A stretch of 64,000 nt of DNA from Methylobacterium sp. Leaf104 (lineage in GTDB: Bacteria > Pseudomonadota > Alphaproteobacteria > Rhizobiales > Beijerinckiaceae), in the NCBI RefSeq assembly GCF_001422885.1, contig NZ_LMMZ01000038.1:124001-188000 (forward strand), in the 5' to 3' direction. The position numbers were made by a program, and so were the translations under genes. The notes under the pieces are model-generated. The model did no database searches and was not told the origin of the DNA. It saw nothing but the letters and a program-made list of their open reading frames with translations. Of this stretch, positions 43,894 through 51,457 are shown one piece after another. How positions within the stretch are numbered: the stretch's first letter is position 1; each line of letters begins with the position of its first letter.

Positions 43894-44982
43894 TCAGTTC
43901 AGGCGGGGCGGGGTCGCGACGCTCGCCGTCCCATCGGCGCTCAGGGACTTCAGGAACGCGATCAGGTCGCGCTTCTCGGCCTCGGTCAGGCCGAGCGGCC
44001 GGATCGCGGGCGAGCGGCTCGGACGGTCGATGCCGCCGCGATCGTAGAGGTCGACGACCTCGCGCAGCGAGGCGAGTGACCCGTCATGCATGTAGGGCCC
44101 GCGCTCGGCGACGTCTCGCAGGGTCGGGGTCTTGAAGGCGTAGCGCAGCTGCACCGAGTCCGGGAAGAACGCGGCCCGGCCGATATCCGCGCCGGTGCCG
44201 ACGCCGATGTCGTGGAACGATCCGTCCGTGAAGGTCCAGCCGGAATGGCAGGCGGCGCATTGCGCCTTGCCGTTGAAGAGCGCGAACCCGGCCTTGGCGC
44301 TCGGGCTGATGGCGCGGGCATCGCCTGCCACCCAGCGGTCGAACGGCGCCTCGCCGGACACGATGGAGCGCTGGAAGGTTGCCAGCGCCAGCTCGACGGT
44401 CCGACGGCTGATCGCGCCGTCGGGGTCGGCCGCCCCCACCCGATCGGGGAACGCGGCCGCGAAGGCACGAACGTAGCCGGGATCCGCCTTGAGGCGCGCG
44501 ATCAGCGTCTCCTCGGGCAGGTTCATCGCGTTCGTGCCGGTGATGGGAGTGAAGGCAACGGCCTCGAGGTCGCGGAACTTGCCGTCCCAGCCGAGGATCG
44601 GGTTCTGGGCCACGTCGAGCAGGGTCGGCGTACGCACCTTCATGGCGGCACCGGTCTCGCCGATGCCGCGCGGGCGGCCGTCGCTCCAGGACTGGGTCGG
44701 GACATGGCAGCCGGCGCAGCTCATGGTGCGCGCGCCGGAGAGGAGGGTGTCGAAGAACAGGCGCTGGCCGAGGTCGGCCTTCGCCGGGCTGTAGGGATTC
44801 TCGGGCGGATGCAGCGCCTCGTCGACCCGCCGATAGGCCTCGCGCAGCGCCGAGAGTTCGGCCTGCGTCGTCCTGGCATCCGTTCGTCCTGGCTCGCCGG
44901 CGCCGGAGGCGCGTAACCCCAGCCCCGCCGCCGCGAGGGCGAACAGGGCAACGCTGGCGAGCGCGGCGCTGACTGTGCGCAT
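43894..44982 (-). CDS. dihaem cytochrome c peroxidase / MauG family protein
   Basis: The 362-residue exported protein (signal peptide about 1-25) has two CxxCH haem sites: C89-A-G-C-H93 and C242-A-A-C-H246. The FKTPTLRDVAERGPYMHDGS block (near 280-300) is typical of the CcpA/MauG family. It reduces peroxide or carries out MauG-type oxidation in the periplasm, taking electrons from a small carrier such as the nearby cupredoxin. An AGGAG site precedes ATG 44982. The exact substrate cannot be decided; no mau genes are next to it. Confidence 0.85.
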   Translation of the reverse strand: MRTVSAALASVALFALAAAGLGLRASGAGEPGRTDARTTQAELSALREAYRRVDEALHPPENPYSPAKADLGQRLFFDTLLSGARTMSCAGCHVPTQSWSDGRPRGIGETGAAMKVRTPTLLDVAQNPILGWDGKFRDLEAVAFTPITGTNAMNLPEETLIARLKADPGYVRAFAAAFPDRVGAADPDGAISRRTVELALATFQRSIVSGEAPFDRWVAGDARAISPSAKAGFALFNGKAQCAACHSGWTFTDGSFHDIGVGTGADIGRAAFFPDSVQLRYAFKTPTLRDVAERGPYMHDGSLASLREVVDLYDRGGIDRPSRSPAIRPLGLTEAEKRDLIAFLKSLSADGTASVATPPRLN

Positions 44983-45124
44983 CACGATCTCCTGACCTTG
45001 TCAGCGCTAGGACGAACTCGTTAACGAAGTCTCACGCGACGCCGTCGCCCGGGGCCGCCTTCGATCGGTCTCGGCCGTTCGGAAACCCTTGCCGATATGC
45101 CGCAGGATCCGGTTCGCTGGATTT

Positions 45125-45138
45125 GGCGCGAACGTTGC
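45125..45138 (+). promoter_or_regulatory. sigma-54 promoter of glnII
   Basis: TGGCGCG-N4-TTGCT has the invariant GG (45125-45126) and GC (45137-45138) separated by exactly ten bases, as RpoN requires. It lies about 83 bp before the glnII ATG. NtrC-type activation under nitrogen limitation is the known mode for this gene family. Confidence 0.7.
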
Positions 45139-45220
45139 TTAGGCGGCTCCAGCCAGCGATGGCTGCGGATCCCGTCAGGTGTCCTGGGATTTCGCATCGC
45201 TTCAGGACGAGAGGCTCGGA

Positions 45221-46261
45221 ATGACGAAATACAAACTCGAGTATATTTGGCTCGACGGCTACACTCCGGTGCCGAACCTTCGCGGCAAGACCCAGATCAA
45301 GGAATTCGACGCATTTCCGACCCTTGAGCAGCTTCCGCTCTGGGGCTTCGACGGCAGCTCGACGATGCAGGCCGAGGGCGGCAGCTCCGACTGCATGCTG
45401 AAGCCCGTGCGTCACTTCCCCGATTCCACGCGCAAGAACGGCGTGCTGGTGATGTGCGAAGTCATGATGCCGGACGGCGTCACCCCGCACGCCTCCAACA
45501 AGCGCGCCACCATCCTCGACGATGACGGCGCCTGGTTCGGCTTCGAGCAGGAGTACTTCTTCTACAAGGACGGCCGCCCCCTCGGCTTTCCGGCCTCCGG
45601 CTACCCGGCTCCGCAGGGCCCGTACTATTGCGGCGTCGGCTACAAGGAAGTCGGCAGCATCGCCCGCAAGATCGTCGAGGAGCACCTCGACCTCTGCCTC
45701 GACGCCGGGATCAACCACGAGGGCATCAACGCCGAGGTGGCCAAGGGTCAGTGGGAATTCCAGATCTTCGGCAAGGGCTCCAAGAAGGCCGCCGACGAGA
45801 TGTGGGTCGCCCGCTACCTGCTCCAGCGCCTGTGCGAGACCTACGAGATCGACGTCGAGTACCACTGCAAGCCGCTTGGCGCAACGGATTGGAACGGCTC
45901 GGGCATGCATGCCAACTTCTCGACCGAGCACATGCGCTCGGTGGGCGGCAAGGCCTATTTCGAGGCCCTGATGGCGGCCTTCAAGGAGAACCTCGACGAC
46001 CACATCGCGGTCTACGGGCCGGACAACCACATGCGCCTGACCGGCAAGCACGAGACCGCGGCGATCGACCAGTTCAGCTACGGCGTCGCCGATCGCGGCG
46101 CCTCGATCCGCGTGCCGCACAGCTTCGTCAACAACGCGTACAAGGGCTACCTGGAAGACCGCCGTCCCAACAGCCAGGGGGACCCCTACCAGATCGCCTC
46201 GCAGATCCTGAAGACCATCGCGTCGGTTCCGACCGCGACCGATCAGCAGGCGGCGGCCTAA
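45221..46261 (+). CDS. glnII: glutamine synthetase type II
   Basis: The 346-residue enzyme is of the eukaryotic-type GSII. WGFDGSSTMQAEG near 41-53 belongs to the beta-grasp domain. The ATP-binding and metal motifs EQEYFF (near 109) and INAEVAKGQWEFQ, and NGSGMHANFS (near 226), are all present, and length is as expected. It makes glutamine from glutamate, ammonia and ATP. ATG 45221 is supported by homology of the first residues (MTKYKLEYIW). It sits behind a sigma-54 promoter and ends in a strong intrinsic terminator, so it is a monocistronic, nitrogen-regulated gene. Confidence 0.95.
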   Translation: MTKYKLEYIWLDGYTPVPNLRGKTQIKEFDAFPTLEQLPLWGFDGSSTMQAEGGSSDCMLKPVRHFPDSTRKNGVLVMCEVMMPDGVTPHASNKRATILDDDGAWFGFEQEYFFYKDGRPLGFPASGYPAPQGPYYCGVGYKEVGSIARKIVEEHLDLCLDAGINHEGINAEVAKGQWEFQIFGKGSKKAADEMWVARYLLQRLCETYEIDVEYHCKPLGATDWNGSGMHANFSTEHMRSVGGKAYFEALMAAFKENLDDHIAVYGPDNHMRLTGKHETAAIDQFSYGVADRGASIRVPHSFVNNAYKGYLEDRRPNSQGDPYQIASQILKTIASVPTATDQQAAA

Positions 46262-46303
46262 ATCGTAGGCACGTCGTCGGGCATTCTGCTCGTCTGATAA
46301 TCA

Positions 46304-46340
46304 GGGCCTGCCGCGAAAGCCGCGGCAGGCCCTCTTTTTT
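46304..46340 (+). terminator. intrinsic terminator of glnII
   Basis: A perfect 12-bp stem, GGGCCTGCCGCG (46304-46315) with CGCGGCAGGCCC (46321-46332), has a 5-base loop and is followed by TCTTTTTT (46333-46340). Confidence 0.9.
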
Positions 46341-46400
46341 GCCTCTACCCTGAGCAGTCGTTTCAGGCCGGGTCGTCCGCTCGGGCGTCCCGCGCCGGGA

Positions 46401-46994
46401 TCACGCTGCGGCGTCGAAGGCCGCGGCGAACCGCGCGCCCGGCCTCTCCATGCAGCGCTCGACCCAGGCGTCGAGGATCGGCTCGCCGGGCTTGCCGAAC
46501 CAAGCATAGGGCGAGTGGAGCAGCAGGTCGGCCGCGGTGAAGCGGTTGCCGAACAGGAAGGGCCCGTCCGCCAGGGCCGCGCGCAGCCGCGCCTTCACCT
46601 CCAGGTGACTCCGGAACGTCGCCATGATGCCGGGATGGGTGACGCCGACCGCCTCGAGCGTCAGCACGGGCTCCACGACACCCGAATACCACGCGAACCA
46701 GCTGAGATAGGCGCCGCGGCGCGGATGCCCCGGCGGGATGCTCAGGCCCGCATCCGGGAACAGGTCGGCGAGGTAGAGCATGATCGCGCTGCTCTCCCAG
46801 ATCGCGACGCCGTCATGGATCAGGAACGGGACCTTGCCGTCCGGATGCGGATTGGCCGGATCCCGGCTGCCCGTGCCGTCCCGCCGCGGGATGGTCACCC
46901 GCTCGATCGTCACGGCCTCGAGGGCGTCGAGCTCCTTCAGCAGGGCGATGACGCGGGTCGAACGGCTCTGGGGGGAATGGAAGAGGGTCAGCAT
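46401..46994 (-). CDS. glutathione S-transferase family protein, 197 aa
   Basis: The N-terminal thioredoxin-like domain (MLTLFHSPQSRSTRVIALL) has the SxxxR entry of GST folds, with the cis-Pro segment GKVPFLIHDGVAIWESSAIMLYL near 52-75 including the glutathione-binding Glu-Ser pair. The helical C-terminal domain spans about 90-190. ATG 46994 is chosen because the fold starts there. It is divergent from the WYL regulator, which may control it. The substrate is unknown. Confidence 0.85.
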   Translation of the reverse strand: MLTLFHSPQSRSTRVIALLKELDALEAVTIERVTIPRRDGTGSRDPANPHPDGKVPFLIHDGVAIWESSAIMLYLADLFPDAGLSIPPGHPRRGAYLSWFAWYSGVVEPVLTLEAVGVTHPGIMATFRSHLEVKARLRAALADGPFLFGNRFTAADLLLHSPYAWFGKPGEPILDAWVERCMERPGARFAAAFDAAA

Positions 46995-47069
46995 GGGGGC
47001 GCTCCGGTTGGCGGCTTCGGCAGCGCGGCTTATACGGCAGGGCACCTGCCAATTTCCGTCAGTTGCACG

Positions 47070-47792
47070 ATGGCTCGCACGGATCGCCTCTTCCGCCTGC
47101 TCCAGGCCCTGCGCGCGCTGCCGGCGCCGGTGACGGCCGCCCGCCTGGCGAAGGAGACGGACGTCTCGGTCCGGTCGCTCTATCGCGACATCGATGCCCT
47201 GCGGGCGGCCGGCGCCGTCATCGAGGGCGAGCGCGGCTACGGCTACCGCCTGATCGAGGACGGTGCGCTGCCGCCCCAGATGTTCGACCGTATCGAGATC
47301 GAGGCTCTTGCCCTGGGGCTGTCCGAGGTCCGCCACATGGGGGACCCGGCCCTGGCCCGGGCGGCCGTCGCGGTGCTCGCCAAGGTGGCCGCCACGCTGC
47401 CGGACGCGAGCCAGCAACACCTCCTCCACGCCGTCTCCCAGGTTCGCCGGTCGGGGCCGCGCTTCGCGCCCGCTCTCGGTCTGGCGACGCTGCGCGAGGG
47501 GTGCTGGCGCGAGGAGGCGGTCCGGATCCGCTACGCCGACGAGGCCGGGCGGGAGACGGAGCGCACGATCTGGCCGCTGGCGATCGTCTATCTCGATTCC
47601 AAGCTGGTGGTTCTCGCCTGGTGTTGCCTGCGTGGGGCACACCGCATCTTCCGGGCGGACCGCATCGCTGCCGCCGCGGCCACGGGCGCGAGTTTTCGGC
47701 CGCGGCGGGTGAGCCTGCTCCGGGACTATCTAGCCGCCCTGCGCGAGTCGTCCCGGCAGCGCGCGGCGCCCCCGCGCGGAACGGATTCCTGA
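47070..47792 (+). CDS. WYL-domain HTH transcriptional regulator, 240 aa
   Basis: An N-terminal DeoR-like helix-turn-helix (MARTDRLFRLLQALRAL, then AARLAKETDVSVRSLYRDIDALRA) is followed by a WYL domain with the LAIVYLDSKLVVLAWCCLRGAHRIFRADRI segment in partial form. WYL domains sense nucleic acid or small ligands. ATG 47070 is preferred although the frame continues upstream over the GST gene. It is divergent from the GST gene with 75 bp between starts, an arrangement typical of a regulator and its target. Confidence 0.85.
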   Translation: MARTDRLFRLLQALRALPAPVTAARLAKETDVSVRSLYRDIDALRAAGAVIEGERGYGYRLIEDGALPPQMFDRIEIEALALGLSEVRHMGDPALARAAVAVLAKVAATLPDASQQHLLHAVSQVRRSGPRFAPALGLATLREGCWREEAVRIRYADEAGRETERTIWPLAIVYLDSKLVVLAWCCLRGAHRIFRADRIAAAAATGASFRPRRVSLLRDYLAALRESSRQRAAPPRGTDS

Positions 47793-47823
47793 GCCGGATG
47801 CGTCCGCGCCGGAGCGCGATGGT

Positions 47824-48765
47824 TCAGGCTCCGAAGATCGACCAGCCGAGTCGCTTCGTCAGTCTCTCCAGGGCGATCCGCCCGAGATGGGAATTGCCCG
47901 AGGCGTCGAGTCCGGGCGACCATACGGCGATCGACGCCTTGCCCGGCGCGATCGCCAGGATGCCGCCGCCGACGCCGCTCTTGCCGGGCAGGCCGACGCG
48001 GTAGGCGAACTCGCCCGAGCCGTCATAGTGCCCGCAGGTGAGCATGACCGCGTTGATGCGGCGCGCCCGTTCGGGCGAGACCACCGACAGTCCCGTCAGC
48101 GGGTTGCGGCCTGAATGGGCGAGGAAGCGGCCCGCCTGGGCGAGCTGCCGGCACGACATGCTGATGGCGCAATGGTGGAAGTAGACGCCGAGGGTGAAAT
48201 CGACCGGATTGTCGAGCACCCCGAAGGATTTCATGTAGTGGGCCAGCGCCATGTTGCGGAAGCCCGTGCGCAGCTCGGATGCGGCGACGGCCTCGTCGAT
48301 GGCGATGGTCGGATCCTGCGCCAGGAACTGCATGAAGCGGAGGATCTCACCGAGGGCCTCGCGGGGCTGGTGCCCGGACAGGATCAGGTCGGTGACCGCG
48401 ATGGCCCCCGCGTTGATGAACGGATTGCGTGGGATGCCGCGCTCGCGCTCGAGCTGCACGATGGAGTTGAAGGGACTGCCGGAGGGTTCGCGCCCGACCC
48501 GGCGCCAGAGCCGGTCGCCGGCCATGCCGAGGGCGAGAGTCAGGGTGAAGACCTTCGAGATGCTCTGGATCGAGAAGGGCGCGTCGCAGTCGCCGGCGGC
48601 CGCGAAACGCCCCTCGGCGTCGATCACCACGAGGCCGAAGGCCTTGGCATCGACCCCGGCGAGTTCCGGGATGTAGGTCGCGACCTCGCCCCGGTCCGGC
48701 CGCTCCCGCATCTCGTCGGCGATCTCGCGGACGACGTGATCGAGATCGGGCAGGTCTGACGGCAT
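47824..48765 (-). CDS. glsA: glutaminase
   Basis: The 313-residue enzyme has the serine-dependent glutaminase signature: Ser68-x-x-Lys71 in SIQSISKVF, FINAGAI near 130, and GVGGGILAI near 265. It hydrolyses glutamine to glutamate and ammonia. ATG 48765 is chosen because homology starts there. Three genes from glnII, it provides the reverse flux to glutamine synthetase. Confidence 0.9.
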   Translation of the reverse strand: MPSDLPDLDHVVREIADEMRERPDRGEVATYIPELAGVDAKAFGLVVIDAEGRFAAAGDCDAPFSIQSISKVFTLTLALGMAGDRLWRRVGREPSGSPFNSIVQLERERGIPRNPFINAGAIAVTDLILSGHQPREALGEILRFMQFLAQDPTIAIDEAVAASELRTGFRNMALAHYMKSFGVLDNPVDFTLGVYFHHCAISMSCRQLAQAGRFLAHSGRNPLTGLSVVSPERARRINAVMLTCGHYDGSGEFAYRVGLPGKSGVGGGILAIAPGKASIAVWSPGLDASGNSHLGRIALERLTKRLGWSIFGA

Positions 48766-49156
48766 CGGGCAGCGCTTCCACGGTGGGGCGACGGGGTTGG
48801 CCGACGCGCGCAAGCGCCGGGCCACGCGGGCCTCCGCCGTCGATTGCGGCGCGCGATGAGCGTCTGGTTCCGCTTGGCGCTGCGCGGCGGGAGTGCGATC
48901 AGGCCGCGCTTCCGTACTGTTCAGCTTAGCGACAGGATCGCAATACTATAAGTTTCCAAAGGCAACGCTTGACCAATGTATCGCCATTGTTTCTAATCGT
49001 TTCCAACTGATGCTCATGGTCTTTCGCCTGCATTTGGTGGCTTAAGATCAGATGAATGCTTTTTTCAGAGCTCGTTAAATCGCGGAGCCTTAGCACGGCC
49101 GCCGAAATGACGGCGCTCCGGACTCTCCGGCCCCGGCCGTCGAGCGATGAGCAGCA
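48766..49156. other. divergent promoter region of glsA and nepR-ecfG
   Basis: The stretch contains no gene. It becomes less GC-rich toward 48950-49080. It should hold the promoters of both sides, but no exact GGAAC-N17-GTT or sigma-54 element was found in it. Confidence 0.4.
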
Positions 49157-49519
49157 ATGAGCATTGATTCGAGCGACCCGAACCGCAGCACCGGACCCGG
49201 CGGTGTCCAGTTCGCGACACCGACGACGGGCAGTCTAGTGCAGGCGAGACCGGCACCGGTGACACGGGCGCGGTCTGGCGTTGCCGGGCCGGGAATCGCC
49301 GCCGTCGACATTGCGCATGCCATCGTCCCCGACGTCACGCCATCCCCTCAGGTCCGAACCGGCCCGGGCGAGGCCGGGATGACGGTGGAGGCCCGGCGAC
49401 GCATCGGACGCAACCTGCGCCTCCTCTACGCCGAGGTGCTGAACCAGCCGCTACCCGACCGATTCGATGCCCTCCTCGCCGATCTGGCCGCCCGCAACAC
49501 CACGCGAGGATCCTCATGA
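49157..49519 (+). CDS. nepR: NepR-type anti-sigma factor
   Basis: The C-terminal 45 residues (VEARRRIGRNLRLLYAEVLN followed by PLPDRFDALLADL) are the NepR helix pair that binds EcfG. The N-terminal 75 residues are disordered. It overlaps the ecfG start by four bases (ATGA). In the partner-switching scheme, phosphorylated PhyR releases EcfG from NepR; phyR is not in this window. Confidence 0.9.
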   Translation: MSIDSSDPNRSTGPGGVQFATPTTGSLVQARPAPVTRARSGVAGPGIAAVDIAHAIVPDVTPSPQVRTGPGEAGMTVEARRRIGRNLRLLYAEVLNQPLPDRFDALLADLAARNTTRGSS

Positions 49520-50100
49520 ACAACGCGATGCCAGCTCCGGTCGGCACACCGCAGGGCGCCGACGACGAGATGCGCGGACTCTTGCTCGGAGCGATCCCGG
49601 CCCTGCGGGCCTTCGCGTTCTCGCTGACCTACGATCTCGACCGCAGCGACGACCTCGTCCAGGACACCCTCGTACGGGCCTGGACCAAGGCCGACAGCTT
49701 CACACGGGGCACCAACCTCACGGCGTGGCTGTTCACCATCCTGCGCAACCTGTTCTACTCCGAGCAGCGCAAGCGCAAGCGCGAGGTGGAGGATGCCGAC
49801 GGCGCCCTGGCTGGGCGCCTGACGAGCCTGCCCGAGCAGGAGATCCGGGTCGAGATGCTGGAGTTCCAGGAGGCCCTGAACGCGCTGCCCTTCAGCCAGC
49901 GCGAGGCGTTGGTCCTCGTCGGTGCGCAGAACTTCACCTACGAGGAGGCGGCGGAGATCTGCGGCGTCGCCGTGGGGACGATGAAGAGCCGCGTCAGCCG
50001 GGCGCGCGGTCGCCTCATCGAGAGCCTCGGGATGAACGGGACCGACGATATCGGCGCCGATGCCTTCACCCGAGCGGCATTGGGGGCGCCGCCCGGGTAG
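49516..50100 (+). CDS. ecfG: ECF sigma factor EcfG (general stress response)
   Basis: The 194-residue protein has sigma region 2 (FAFSLTYDLDRSDDLVQDTLVRAW, near 32-55, and LTAWLFTILRNLFYSEQRKRKR) and region 4 (LNALPFSQREALVLVGAQNFTYEEAAEICGVAVGTMKSRVSRAR, near 115-158). It is adjacent to nepR, as in the alphaproteobacterial general stress response. It directs RNA polymerase to GGAAC-type promoters, several of which are seen in this window. The overlap with nepR secures balanced synthesis. Confidence 0.92.
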   Translation: MNNAMPAPVGTPQGADDEMRGLLLGAIPALRAFAFSLTYDLDRSDDLVQDTLVRAWTKADSFTRGTNLTAWLFTILRNLFYSEQRKRKREVEDADGALAGRLTSLPEQEIRVEMLEFQEALNALPFSQREALVLVGAQNFTYEEAAEICGVAVGTMKSRVSRARGRLIESLGMNGTDDIGADAFTRAALGAPPG

Positions 50101-50126
50101 CGAACGCGCCCCGGGCGCGACGCGCC

Positions 50127-50150
50127 CGCCGCCCTCAGATCAGGGCGGCG
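50127..50150. terminator. bidirectional hairpin between ecfG and the 50401 gene
   Basis: CGCCGCCCT (50127-50135) pairs with AGGGCGGCG (50142-50150) over a 6-base loop between two convergent genes. It overlaps the last codon of the minus-strand gene. No T-run. Confidence 0.4.
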
Positions 50151-50401
50151 CGCGCCGCGCGGGCGATCTCGGCGAGCGGCACATCGCTCCGGTCGCCCAG
50201 AAGGCGCCGCCCGGAGGCGATCACCTGGAGGGCCTCGCGGCTGCTGCCGTCGCGCAGGGCGACCGCTTCTAGGTCGCGGAGATACTGGAGCACCCCTTCG
50301 CGGGCCTTGCCGTCGCGGGTGAGCACCGGCTCGACCCGGGACGTGACGTCGTTCGCCACCGAGGCCCAGAATGCGGCCGGTCCGGCGGAATTCTCGTGCA
50401 T
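50135..50401 (-). CDS. small hypothetical protein, 88 aa
   Basis: The protein begins MHENSAGPAAFWASVANDVTS and is helical with Arg/Asp-rich ends (SDVPLAEIARAARAALI). ATG 50401 is used; the frame is open further. No family is recognised. It is convergent with ecfG. Confidence 0.5.
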   Translation of the reverse strand: MHENSAGPAAFWASVANDVTSRVEPVLTRDGKAREGVLQYLRDLEAVALRDGSSREALQVIASGRRLLGDRSDVPLAEIARAARAALI

Positions 50402-50830
50402 CGCATCGCTTCCCTGACGTGTGTGGTCGCGCAAGGACCGATGACGCGCCGACGCGGCATCGCAACCTGCTTCGACGCGCCCCGGCGGCACACTGAATTA
50501 GCGGGCGAGAAGCGGAGCCTTAAATAACTTGGATCAAAAACGAAGCAAAAACGACCAGGGGTTGTTGCCATTGGCTAGTGCAAGATAGTCGTCGGGTTTC
50601 CGTCTCTAAGTTGCGGATCGGCTCTCGTCGAAGTTCCGCCGGTGGAACAGAAAGCATAGGCGCCGAGTTTTCGGGGCAGGTTCGAGCCATCGAGGCAGCC
50701 GAGTGCCGCGATCTCGATGCGCGGCCCTCGGACCCTGGCGATCCGGTGGCACGCCGATGCGCAGGGCGGGCTTCGCGTCCCGGTGCGTCCGCTCCTCGAT
50801 CCCGCATCAACGATGCCAGGTGAGGCAGCA
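50402..50830. other. intergenic region upstream of the DUF892 gene
   Basis: No gene is supported. It contains the EcfG-type promoter at 50644-50669, about 160 bp before the DUF892 start, so the transcript may have a long leader. Confidence 0.4.
50644..50669 (+). promoter_or_regulatory. EcfG-type promoter upstream of the DUF892 gene
   Basis: GGAAC (50644-50648) is followed by 18 bases and GTT (50667-50669). The -35 is exact; the spacer is one base longer than in the other candidates. Confidence 0.45.
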
Positions 50831-51334
50831 ATGGGCTCGTTCAGCCGTGATATCAAAACCCTCGACGACTTCTTCGTCCGCACGCTCCAGGATATCTACT
50901 ACGCCGAGAACCAGATCACGAAGGCGCTGCCCAAGATGATCGCCAAGGTGACCCATCCGGAACTGAAGCAGGCCTTCGAGACTCACCTGCGTCAGACGGA
51001 GAATCAGATCCAGCGCCTGGAGAAGGTCTTTCAGATGCATGGGCACAGCCCCAAGGCCGTCACCTGTCCGGCGATCAACGGCATCATCGAGGAGGCCAAC
51101 GAGGTTGCCGGCGAGATCGCCGACAAGGACGTGCTGGACGCCGCCCTCGTGGCCTCGGCCCAGGCTGTGGAGCATTACGAGATCACCCGCTACGGCACCC
51201 TGATCGCCTGGGCCGAGCGTCTCGGTCGGGAGGATTGTGCGCGCATCCTCCAGCAGAACCTCGACGAGGAGAAGTCCACGGACCACCTGCTCACCAGCCT
51301 GGCGGAGCCGCAGCTGAACCAGCGCGCGGCCTGA
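50831..51334 (+). CDS. DUF892 (YciE/YciF-like) ferritin-like protein, 167 aa
   Basis: The protein has a four-helix ferritin-like form: FFVRTLQDIYYAENQITKALPKM (residues 14-36), helix 2 near 46-65, helix 3 with VASAQAVEHYEITRYGTLIAWAERLG (near 112-137), and helix 4 with LDEEKSTDHLL. Glu and His in these helices suit a diiron site. YciF-type proteins are induced by osmotic and general stress, which fits its place near nepR-ecfG and the promoter upstream. Confidence 0.85.
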   Translation: MGSFSRDIKTLDDFFVRTLQDIYYAENQITKALPKMIAKVTHPELKQAFETHLRQTENQIQRLEKVFQMHGHSPKAVTCPAINGIIEEANEVAGEIADKDVLDAALVASAQAVEHYEITRYGTLIAWAERLGREDCARILQQNLDEEKSTDHLLTSLAEPQLNQRAA

Positions 51335-51457
51335 ACGGGCCGACGACGGTTGGGATTGCGCTGATCCGAGCCGTTGCTTTTTGGGCCGCGTCCCGCGCAC
51401 CCTGGCGCGGCCCGGTCGTCCGTCCGCGGCGGATCCAGACCCCCCGACGAGAGGCCC

